Shown here: piece by piece, positions 1 to 5,575 of the stretch
Layout: each line of letters opens with the position of its first letter
How positions within the stretch are numbered: the first letter of the stretch is position 1
Assembly: GCA_003136075.1 (NCBI GenBank)
Contig: PNBP01000110.1
Coordinates: forward strand, 10,698-16,436
Direction of reading: 5' to 3'
Length of the DNA: 5,739 nucleotides
From: Methanoregula sp.
Lineage (GTDB): Archaea > Halobacteriota > Methanomicrobia > Methanomicrobiales > Methanospirillaceae
Made by a program: the position numbers and the translations under genes
Notes under the pieces: generated by a model
Database searches by the model: none
The model's input: only the letters and a program-made list of their open reading frames with translations
Told to the model about the DNA's origin: nothing

Positions 1-519
1 AATGGTGGCCTGGTCGCATTCCGGTCGGATCTCATACGGCGAATCAATGATAAACGGGGATCCGACGATGCAAATACGGCATTTGAAGCGATCCGTCGGG
101 GATATCGTGCGGTATACGTGAGTAAAGCGGTTGTATACGAAGAGATCCCTGCGCATTTCTCTGTCCAGTATCGTCAGAAAATCCGAAGAGCAACGCGGTT
201 GATTGAAGCAACCCTTTCAAATCTGGATCTCCTCGGAAAAAATAACCGGTTCTCGCGATTTTTTTATCCGTTACGCATTTTTATGTACCTGTGTACTCCT
301 CTCCTCTTCTTTTTCTCGACCGCACTGTTGTTGTATGGACTTTACCAATACAATCCTCTCTTTTTTCTCCTGGTCATGTTGTTCGTACTGGCCCTAGGTG
401 TGATCCGGAAACAGAATCTTGTTTTTGCGTTTATCGTGAGCCAGTTTTATCTCGTTGCCGGATTATTGCATCTTGGTAAAGATGTGCGGGTCTGGGAAAG
501 TACTTCTGATAAAAAATAG
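1..519 (+). CDS. Family 2 glycosyltransferase, membrane-anchored C-terminal part (5' end outside window)
   Basis: The frame is open from base 1 to a TAG at 517-519, giving 172 residues. The GTG at base 118 is an internal valine codon, not a start. Window residues 1-10 (GGLVAFRSD) and the acidic pair at 22-23 (SDDANTAF), followed by RRGYR at 32-36, resemble the acceptor-side acidic motif of processive and related GT2 enzymes. An EEIP segment at 47-50 and a Gln/Arg-rich stretch (QYRQKIRR, 56-63) sit where the family carries its Q-x-x-R-W-like motif; the Trp is absent here. Three hydrophobic segments follow, near residues 91-115, 118-134 and 138-158, so the catalytic domain is probably cytosolic and tethered to the membrane. 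The N-terminal nucleotide-sugar binding half is not visible, so donor and product cannot be assigned. The family call is fairly sure; a role in surface polysaccharide or glycolipid synthesis is inferred. Confidence 0.8.
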   Translation, partial: NGGLVAFRSDLIRRINDKRGSDDANTAFEAIRRGYRAVYVSKAVVYEEIPAHFSVQYRQKIRRATRLIEATLSNLDLLGKNNRFSRFFYPLRIFMYLCTPLLFFFSTALLLYGLYQYNPLFFLLVMLFVLALGVIRKQNLVFAFIVSQFYLVAGLLHLGKDVRVWESTSDKK

Positions 520-543
520 GAAATCCAACCCTGACAACGTATA

Positions 544-550
544 TTTTTTT
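544..550 (+). terminator. Candidate oligo-T terminator of the glycosyltransferase gene
   Basis: A run of seven T residues lies 24 bases after the glycosyltransferase stop. Archaeal RNA polymerase commonly terminates at oligo-T stretches without needing a stable hairpin. No strong stem precedes it, so this is a position-based inference. Confidence 0.35.
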
Positions 551-680
551 ACTGAACTCCACAGGTTACTTACCTGGATCTGACGGGGTCTCATATCGGT
601 AGAACATCCAAATATTACCTGAATCTGTCTTATCGGGGATATTTTTGGGAATTTTTCTGTCTGCCTCTCTAAAAACATTA

Positions 681-694
681 CATATGTATTTATT
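681..694 (+). promoter_or_regulatory. TATA-like box for a probably leaderless asnB transcript
   Basis: The AT-only core ATGTATTTAT is centred about 28 bases before the asnB ATG. Archaeal TATA boxes sit about 25-30 bases before the transcription start, so initiation would fall at or within a few bases of the ATG. The stretch 695-716 contains no GGAG or GGTG Shine-Dalgarno motif, which agrees with a leaderless mRNA. No BRE element was clearly recognisable upstream of the box. Confidence 0.45.
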
Positions 695-716
695 TTTTTG
701 AATCGATTTTATTTCG

Positions 717-2555
717 ATGTGTGGTATTGCAGGCCAATTTTCAAAATCTGGCAATCCTGTCGATATATCTCTTCTCAAACAAATGTCAAAAAGGATAGCC
801 CACCGGGGGCCTGACGGTGAGGGTCTTTATTCTGACAATTATATCGGGGTCATTCACCGGAGACTTGCAATTATTGATCTGTCAGATGATGCAGCACAAC
901 CAATGACCAATGAAGACGAGAGCCTTTGGCTTGTCTTTAACGGGGAAATCTATAATTATCTCGAACTTATTGACGAATTAAAAAAATTAGGGCATGTTTT
1001 TTCCTCACATTCTGATACTGAAGTCATCCTCCATGCATATGAGCAATGGGGTGTTGACTGCCTTAACAAATTCAATGGGATGTGGGCATTTGCTCTCTGG
1101 GACAAAAAAAACCAGACGCTCTTTTGTGCACGGGATCGTCTCGGGATAAAACCCCTGTACTATGCAGTTGCTGATGGTGCGTTTTTCTTTGCATCGGAAA
1201 TTAAAGCCTTGCAGGCGCATGAACGCCTCGGGAAAAAACCCAATGATGCAAAGGTACTTGAGTTTCTGGCATGGGGTGCCGCAGATCATTCTGATGAAAC
1301 CATGTTTGAAGGTATTTACCAGGTAAAACCCGCACATTATATCCTGGTAACCGCTCAAAAAGAGATAATCCAGAAAAAATATTGGGATATCTCCGTAAAT
1401 CCTGCATTTTTTTCAAAAAAACAGGATGATCCTGAATCAGCACAGCGTTTTATGATACTTCTTAAAAACGCCGTGAACCTGCATTTAAGAAGTGATGTTC
1501 CGATCGGGACGTGCCTGAGTGGAGGACTCGACTCTTCAACTCTTACTGTTCTTATCAATGAACAAAATGCCCGGCATTCCAAAGATCCGGTTACGGGAAA
1601 GCAGAACACGTTTTCCGCTTGTTTTGATGATGAGCGTTTCGATGAAAGCAGGTTTATTGATATAATCTTGAAAAAAACCGGGGTATCTTCGTATAAAACA
1701 ATGCCGGATGGCCGGGCGTTGCTCGATGATGTCCGGAATCTTTTGTACATGAATGATGAACCATTTGCCTCTCTTACTCTCTATTCTCAGTATTGTGTTA
1801 TGAGAGAGGCGTCAAAACAGGTAAAAGTGGTTCTGGACGGACAGGGTGCAGATGAACTCCTCGCCGGGTATATTGCATACCAGTACTGTCATATAAAGGG
1901 TTTAACACAAAAAGGGCATCTTTTTGCGGCATGTGAAGAACTGGCAGGAACCATTCGTCATCACCGGGCTTTTCTTAAGTATCTCATACAACAGGTTTTT
2001 GCCAGAAAAAGCCGGCGCAGCCTGTTAAAAGGTCATGTTATGCCATTTTACCGGTATAAAGGGTCATTGGATCAAGCCCTTTATGAGGATCTGGTCGCCA
2101 AAAATTTACCCTATCTCCTCCACTGGGAGGATCGGACATCCATGGCATTTTCCCTTGAAGCACGGGTGCCGTATCTCGATTACCGGCTGGTGGAATTTGT
2201 GGCCTCGTTACCCCAGGACCAGAAAATCAGGAAGGGTATTACAAAATTTGTATTGAGAAAAGCAATCAAGGGCCTGGTTCCGGAAAAAATTCGCTGCAGG
2301 ATGGATAAAAAAGGATTCTCTACACCCGAGGAAGTCTGGATGAAAAACGAGTTGCGGGAGGAAATGTTACGGATATTTCAATCAGACTCTTTTCAACAAC
2401 GTTCTTACTGGGATGCCAGTGCTGTCGTTCAGGACTATCAAAAGTTTCTGGATGGAAAAATTTTGTATTCCTCTGAATTGTGGCGTTTTGCGTGTGTCGA
2501 ACTCTGGCTGCGGATGTTTATTGATGCGCCGTTAGCCACGGTAAAGTCCACGTAA
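717..2555 (+). CDS. asnB: Asparagine synthetase (glutamine-hydrolysing), AsnB family
   Basis: This family converts aspartate, glutamine and ATP to asparagine, glutamate, AMP and PPi in the cytosol. The 612-residue protein has both domains. The N-terminal Ntn amidotransferase begins Met-Cys-Gly, with Cys2 as nucleophile after Met removal; this fixes the start at the ATG at 717. It continues with RRLAIIDL (48-55), NGEIYNY (75-81) and SHSDTE (97-102), all glutamine-site motifs. The C-terminal synthetase domain carries the PP-loop SGGLDSS (268-274), DGQGADE (374-380) and SLEARVPYLD (479-488). No active-site residue appears lost. At 612 residues it is longer than the E. coli enzyme and closer to the AsnO-like or polysaccharide-cluster group. 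No Shine-Dalgarno site precedes it, and a TATA-like box at the right distance suggests its own promoter. The upstream glycosyltransferase leaves open a role in amidating a sugar or glycan precursor instead of free aspartate; sequence alone does not separate these. Confidence 0.93.
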   Translation: MCGIAGQFSKSGNPVDISLLKQMSKRIAHRGPDGEGLYSDNYIGVIHRRLAIIDLSDDAAQPMTNEDESLWLVFNGEIYNYLELIDELKKLGHVFSSHSDTEVILHAYEQWGVDCLNKFNGMWAFALWDKKNQTLFCARDRLGIKPLYYAVADGAFFFASEIKALQAHERLGKKPNDAKVLEFLAWGAADHSDETMFEGIYQVKPAHYILVTAQKEIIQKKYWDISVNPAFFSKKQDDPESAQRFMILLKNAVNLHLRSDVPIGTCLSGGLDSSTLTVLINEQNARHSKDPVTGKQNTFSACFDDERFDESRFIDIILKKTGVSSYKTMPDGRALLDDVRNLLYMNDEPFASLTLYSQYCVMREASKQVKVVLDGQGADELLAGYIAYQYCHIKGLTQKGHLFAACEELAGTIRHHRAFLKYLIQQVFARKSRRSLLKGHVMPFYRYKGSLDQALYEDLVAKNLPYLLHWEDRTSMAFSLEARVPYLDYRLVEFVASLPQDQKIRKGITKFVLRKAIKGLVPEKIRCRMDKKGFSTPEEVWMKNELREEMLRIFQSDSFQQRSYWDASAVVQDYQKFLDGKILYSSELWRFACVELWLRMFIDAPLATVKST

Positions 2556-2644
2556 AAAAGTTCTTAAGAGAGAAGTCCTGCCTCATCAGCCGGACCTGTA
2601 ACGTACTGCCTTTTATTGTCAAAATAGATTGTATAAACCAATTC
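2556..2644. terminator. Convergent spacer between asnB and trmI, candidate termination region
   Basis: The two transcription units converge here across 89 bases. On the minus strand, an oligo-T6 tract (A run at 2554-2559 on the + strand) lies at the far end of the spacer, next to the near-palindrome TTCTTAAGAG at 2561-2570, and could end the operon transcript. On the + strand only T4 tracts occur (around 2612-2615 and 2648-2657), so asnB termination is less clear. No gene or RNA was recognised in the spacer. Confidence 0.3.
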
Positions 2645-3370
2645 TTATTTTCGTGCTATTGTGATATATCCCGAGTGACACACGCTTGTCGACGGGCGAG
2701 TCCCGCGCTTTGAACGGGTCATCTCCCGCTCGATCAGCTCGTGGGTGTGCACTTCTCCAAACCGCTCCCCTGCTGCATCGACCACAATCGCCATCTGCTC
2801 CAGAAACGGCGTGTAACAGGCAAGATACCCTCCTGAACGGATGAGGTTAAAGGCATGTGCAACATATTCCGGTGAAATCTGCATATCGAGATGCACCACG
2901 TCAAAGGCTCCTTCAGCGGTAAGAACATCTGCGGCAATTGCCTCTACATTCGGGAGCTTTGCCTCGGTAATATTCTTTTGCGCAAGTTTTGAAAACTCCG
3001 GGCGCACCTCATACGTCTTCACGCTTTTTGCAATGCCCCCAAAATAGATCGCTGCAATACCGCTCCCGGTACCGGCATCCAGTACATCGTCCCTGCTGTT
3101 CATACCGGTATAAGCGATGACAAGCCCGATGTCTTTTGGTAGCATAGGTGCGCCTGAGCGCTTGCCATGTGTAAAAAAATCGGTTGGACGAGGGATTCGT
3201 ACGGTGAACTGTACACCGGTATGCGTGGTGATAATATCGCCGGCAGCAGCCCCGGCAAGAGTCGTAAGATCAATCTGCCCTTTATCGGTAGAAAGAATGC
3301 CCGGCCCGGCCCGGGTAAAAAATTCCCTTCCTTCACCAATCAAAAGAACGCGATCACCGGGTTCGATCAT
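2645..3370 (-). CDS. trmI: tRNA (adenine-N1)-methyltransferase, TrmI family
   Basis: This is a 241-residue SAM-dependent methyltransferase of the TrmI/Gcd14 type, which makes N1-methyladenosine in the T-loop of tRNA (position 58, and also 57 in characterised archaeal enzymes), normally as a homotetramer. Residues 1-60 form the small N-terminal beta domain typical of the family (GDRVLLIGEGREF, GQIDL, TGVQFTV). Residues 77-80 (LPKD) precede the Rossmann domain. SAM motif I is VLDAGTGSG (96-104), the acidic ribose-binding residue is E121 in YEVRPE, and D148 (AADV) is motif III. The C-terminus HSGYITIARK (232-241) is a family signature. The usual Asp-x-Pro-x-Pro-Trp-like segment reads LDMQISPEYV (161-170), so D162 is kept but the Pro/Trp positions differ. 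The ATG at 3370 overlaps the nac stop as ATGA, pointing to translational coupling. It is the last gene of the operon. Confidence 0.88.
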   Translation of the reverse strand: MIEPGDRVLLIGEGREFFTRAGPGILSTDKGQIDLTTLAGAAAGDIITTHTGVQFTVRIPRPTDFFTHGKRSGAPMLPKDIGLVIAYTGMNSRDDVLDAGTGSGIAAIYFGGIAKSVKTYEVRPEFSKLAQKNITEAKLPNVEAIAADVLTAEGAFDVVHLDMQISPEYVAHAFNLIRSGGYLACYTPFLEQMAIVVDAAGERFGEVHTHELIEREMTRSKRGTRPSTSVCHSGYITIARK

Positions 3371-3708
3371 GACGAGGAAAGCCGGAGGATCGCCTCGGCA
3401 ATATCACCGTTGGTGGCGACAAGTGCTTCTTTTGCCTTATCCCTGGAGACACTTGCCTGCGCTGCTACCATGGTCACATCTTCGTCAGGAATCGCTACCG
3501 ATGCCGGCTCAAACCGTGGCTGGCCGGTGACCTGGTACGTAGTCGATCCCTGCATCGTCATTGCTGATACCTCAGCGGAATCAAAGATGTAATTGCCACG
3601 TGGTGTTTTTATGACAATACTCTCGACATCTTCAATCTGATCGACCTGCATGCCGAGCTTCTTCATCATCGCCTTCATCTGGCGTGGGTTGATATTTCCC
3701 GGAAGCAT
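3367..3708 (-). CDS. nac: Nascent polypeptide-associated complex protein (archaeal alpha-NAC)
   Basis: The protein binds ribosomes as a homodimer and contacts emerging chains. From the ATG chosen here it is 113 residues. The N-terminus MLPGNINPRQMKAMMKKLGM is the expected archaeal NAC start with a basic, ribosome-contacting helix. The NAC beta-barrel domain follows (roughly 17-70, with VESIVIKTPRGNYIF and YQVTG), and a UBA domain closes it (roughly 75-113: IPDEDVTMVAAQ through NGDIAEAILRL). A GTG three codons upstream at 3717 is also in frame and gives 116 residues. I prefer ATG 3708 because homologues begin at this Met and because the purine-rich AGGGGTG at 3723-3717 is 8-10 bases away, whereas it touches the GTG. 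The start lies inside the PUA gene's reading frame, and the stop overlaps the trmI start by four bases. Confidence 0.9.
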   Translation of the reverse strand: MLPGNINPRQMKAMMKKLGMQVDQIEDVESIVIKTPRGNYIFDSAEVSAMTMQGSTTYQVTGQPRFEPASVAIPDEDVTMVAAQASVSRDKAKEALVATNGDIAEAILRLSSS

Positions 3709-4159
3709 TTTTTTCACACCCCTGCCGTACTTTTACCGCTACTCCGTAATTAAATGCAAGCATCTCGGTGCCGGAAACCAGTGCAGCGCCGCATGCAATC
3801 AGCCGGTCGTTGCCGGTAACCACGAGCACGTCATCTCCCGCGCGGATATCCGGATCGGTATTCGTTACATGCTTTGCAAACACATTCTTCCCCTGCGCAA
3901 CAAATTCCGCGACGTCCTCCCGGATACAAACCCGATATGCCGGTGCGGGCAGCAGGGCATGAAGCCGTTTTGCCCCCTCAATGCCTAACGTAAGCCGGCC
4001 GTCCGATGCCCGGACGGTCGCAAGGCGCACTCCTCCACAGAGGATCTGGCGGATCCTCCCGGTGGTCGAGAAAATAAATTCACACTCTTCAGTAAAGAGA
4101 CCGGTGCCGGCAAGATGACCAAACTGGTAGTCAGCAATGGTCTGAACCCTGCGCAGCAA
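3632..4159 (-). CDS. PUA-domain RNA-binding protein of the archaeal IADYQFG family
   Basis: From the chosen start the product is 175 residues. Its N-terminal part opens with IADYQFG (8-14), then GTGLF (18-22), TTGRIRQI (32-39), LATVRASDG (46-54) and LGIEGAKRLH (58-67), matching uncharacterised archaeal proteins that resemble PUA-containing tRNA-modification factors without their catalytic domain. The PUA fold spans about 76-147, with GKNVFAKHV (90-98), IRAGDDVLVV (105-114) and EMLAFNYGVAVKVRQG (132-147). Members are predicted to bind structured RNA; the substrate is unknown. The start is uncertain. TTG at 4159 has GGAG six bases upstream and leaves the expected short lead before IADYQFG; GTG at 4186 is the alternative. 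An extension to ATG 4282 only overprints the nuclease gene. Residues 148-175 are an unexpected tail read out of frame through the start of nac. The gene also overlaps the upstream nuclease gene by 29 bases. Confidence 0.8.
   Translation of the reverse strand: MLRRVQTIADYQFGHLAGTGLFTEECEFIFSTTGRIRQILCGGVRLATVRASDGRLTLGIEGAKRLHALLPAPAYRVCIREDVAEFVAQGKNVFAKHVTNTDPDIRAGDDVLVVTGNDRLIACGAALVSGTEMLAFNYGVAVKVRQGCEKNASGKYQPTPDEGDDEEARHAGRSD
3717..3723 (-). promoter_or_regulatory. Ribosome binding site deciding the nac start
   Basis: The minus strand reads AGGGGTG here, followed by TG and six A before the ATG at 3708. The spacing of about eight bases suits that ATG; the alternative GTG at 3717 would have almost none. 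The site lies inside the PUA coding region, so nac translation may depend on ribosomes arriving from upstream. Confidence 0.5.
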
Positions 4160-5531
4160 ACTGTTCTCCGAGTATTTTATTGACACGGATGATAAACTCC
4201 TGTTCTGCGGGTTTGGGGATATACGCTCCCGCAGCGATCTTGTGGCCCCCGCCCCCGCCCCCGTACTCTTTTGCGGCATCATTCAATGCCTGCTGGAGAT
4301 CGATTCCCCTCCCGACAACGCGTTCTGTAGTTCGCATCGAAATCTTGGTGAGATTGGGATCTTCGGGAACTTCACACATAATCAGTATTGGCTTTGCACT
4401 GTTCAGTTTTGAGAGCGCCATGCCCGCTCCGATGCCAACAATCGTATCCGGGTACCGGTTGCCAACATTAAGATACTGGAGATTTTCAAGCTCATGCACG
4501 CCGGTTTCAATGATAAACTGGAGCAGGTCCCGGATGATTGCCCGGTGGTTCTTGAGCATGTGCTCGGCTTCACGGTATGCGGTGCCCCGGTCCCCCCGGA
4601 GGATTGCCCCTCCGAGAGCGGGTTTTGACCAGCGCCCGCAGGAATTCAGGAGGGTGGCATATTCCTGTGCATTGCGCAACGGTGTTCGTGGAATTTCGTC
4701 GGGGAACCCATAGGTCTCTGCAAGAAGCCGGTCGACGCTATCCCCGTTGGCAATCAGCTGTTCGGCAAGCGCGGATATGATGGTCCGCTTATCCTCAACT
4801 GAGAGTTCCTCCCAGACATACCAGCGCCCGGTCGGTGCCTGCTGGACGATTCCTAACCGTTTGAGAAATTGTTTGGCCCCTTCGGGATTGTTGCTGATCC
4901 CTTTGACAAACGGGTCATCGTTATAGGCAAGTGACAGGTAGACCGGGCGTGTCGCGGTGCCGTAACAGTTGAGATCCTTTTTACGGACCTCAACCGAGCG
5001 GTGACGGATACCGTCTTCGACAATCACGTCACGGGCCGGACCGACAAGACCGCACGTTTCCCGCGCCATCATATCGCCGACATTCCCGACGACAGCCAGT
5101 TTTGCCAGATCGATATTTGCTGTGTCCAGCTGCTTTGCGATGAGATAACAGATGCCGGCGGCACTCATGCGGGTGTGGCCATAGGGAAGGCAGTTGACCT
5201 GCTCATATTCAGTTGGGCACGGCTGGCTGACGTGATGATCGACAATCAGGATCTCATTTTTGGAAAATTTTCTCTCTTCCAGAAGATTCTGTTGCCCGGC
5301 GCCAAGATCGGAAAAAATCTTGAGCGATGAATCAGACGGCACCTGGGGCATGGTGAGCGGTTCCAGCTGCCGGACAAAAACAGAGCGGACGGGAATACCG
5401 TACCGGGAGATTGCCTGAGAAAGAATTGTCTCACAGGATATACCATCAGCATCGATGTGCGATATGATGGTCACTTCGTGAGCTGCAGTGATGTGCTCTG
5501 CGGCTGCTTTCACATCATCGCAAAAACCCAT
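4131..5531 (-). CDS. Archaeal RecJ-like DHH/DHHA1 single-strand exonuclease (GAN type)
   Basis: The 466-residue protein belongs to the DHH phosphoesterase superfamily, metal-dependent enzymes that degrade single-stranded nucleic acid. Motif I is SHIDADG (24-30, ligands H25, D27, D29), motif II is SDLG with D75, motif III is the signature DHH at 98-100, and motif IV is GNVGD with D153. The C-terminal DHHA1 domain ends in GGGGGGHKIAAGA (424-436), the nucleic-acid-binding glycine loop. All metal ligands appear intact, so it should be active and not a Cdc45-like dead paralogue. The length matches characterised archaeal GAN/RecJ-type proteins, some of which bind GINS at the replication fork and some of which have 3'-5' or RNA activity; which subgroup this is cannot be settled by eye. 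The ATG at 5531 follows no Shine-Dalgarno motif. It is the first gene of a four-gene operon, and its end overlaps the PUA gene. Confidence 0.88.
   Translation of the reverse strand: MGFCDDVKAAAEHITAAHEVTIISHIDADGISCETILSQAISRYGIPVRSVFVRQLEPLTMPQVPSDSSLKIFSDLGAGQQNLLEERKFSKNEILIVDHHVSQPCPTEYEQVNCLPYGHTRMSAAGICYLIAKQLDTANIDLAKLAVVGNVGDMMARETCGLVGPARDVIVEDGIRHRSVEVRKKDLNCYGTATRPVYLSLAYNDDPFVKGISNNPEGAKQFLKRLGIVQQAPTGRWYVWEELSVEDKRTIISALAEQLIANGDSVDRLLAETYGFPDEIPRTPLRNAQEYATLLNSCGRWSKPALGGAILRGDRGTAYREAEHMLKNHRAIIRDLLQFIIETGVHELENLQYLNVGNRYPDTIVGIGAGMALSKLNSAKPILIMCEVPEDPNLTKISMRTTERVVGRGIDLQQALNDAAKEYGGGGGGHKIAAGAYIPKPAEQEFIIRVNKILGEQFAAQGSDHC
4166..4169 (-). promoter_or_regulatory. Shine-Dalgarno core GGAG supporting the TTG start of the PUA gene
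   Basis: GGAG on the minus strand lies six bases before TTG 4159, inside the last codons of the nuclease gene. A second GGAG at 4200-4197 lies ten bases before the alternative GTG at 4186. The closer spacing and homologue length favour TTG, but not decisively. Confidence 0.4.
4245..4262 (-). repeat. Three tandem GGGGGC units encoding the DHHA1 glycine loop
   Basis: The minus strand carries three perfect copies of GGGGGC, read as six glycine codons (alternating GGG and GGC) just before the conserved His430 of the nuclease. The repeat is explained by the protein motif, but the codon choice makes it a perfect hexanucleotide repeat with three G5 runs. Confidence 0.85.
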
Positions 5532-5575
5532 TGCATAATATTTAGGGAGTTCATACAGATGAATTGTACTTTCAT
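5532..5575. promoter_or_regulatory. Divergent promoter spacer between the operon and nnr
   Basis: These 44 bases must hold the start signals of both divergent units. The AT-rich GCATAATATTTAG at 5533-5545 is centred about 37 bases before the nnr ATG and is a fair TATA-like box for it, implying a leader of roughly ten bases. For the minus-strand operon the same element is too close to its ATG, and its own box may lie inside the nnr coding start (TGCATATGAA, 5580-5571). An imperfect inverted repeat TTCAT-ACAG-ATGAA at 5550-5563 could be an operator or a weak hairpin. Confidence 0.4.

Larger units (their letters stand above)
520..716. other. AT-rich intergenic region between glycosyltransferase and asnB
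   Basis: No convincing gene is present in these 197 bases. The start is rich in T runs, a small inverted repeat CAGGT/ACCTG lies at 562-576 (5-bp stem, 5-base loop), and two further T5 runs occur near 643-656. The last 40 bases hold the asnB promoter candidate. Short reverse-strand reading frames cross this region, but they extend into the flanking genes and show no family resemblance. Confidence 0.6.

Noticed and set aside
118..519. A complete 133-residue gene starting at GTG 118
   Set aside because: The same frame is open back to base 1 with glycosyltransferase-like sequence, so this GTG is an internal Val codon of a longer gene.
562..576. CAGGT/ACCTG inverted repeat as a terminator or operator
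   Set aside because: The stem is only 5 bp, it is not followed directly by a T run, and a repeat of this size is expected by chance.
463..778. Minus-strand short frames across the glycosyltransferase-asnB gap
   Set aside because: They extend into both flanking genes, overlap each other and show no recognisable motif or ribosome site.
1355..1750. 131-codon minus-strand frame inside asnB
   Set aside because: It is antisense to the conserved PP-loop region of asnB, and its sequence follows from that coding constraint.
3117..3592. Two overlapping + strand frames of 137 and 141 codons opposite trmI and nac
   Set aside because: Both are antisense to conserved genes and overlap each other in different frames; no domain or start signal supports them.
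4160..4282. N-terminal extension of the PUA protein to ATG 4282
   Set aside because: The extra 41 residues are low-complexity overprint of the nuclease glycine loop and C-terminus and lie before the conserved IADYQFG start region.
4180..4713. 177-codon + strand frame opposite the RecJ-like nuclease
   Set aside because: It is antisense to a well-supported conserved gene, has Pro/Ser/Arg-rich composition typical of a shadow frame, and matches no family I recognise.
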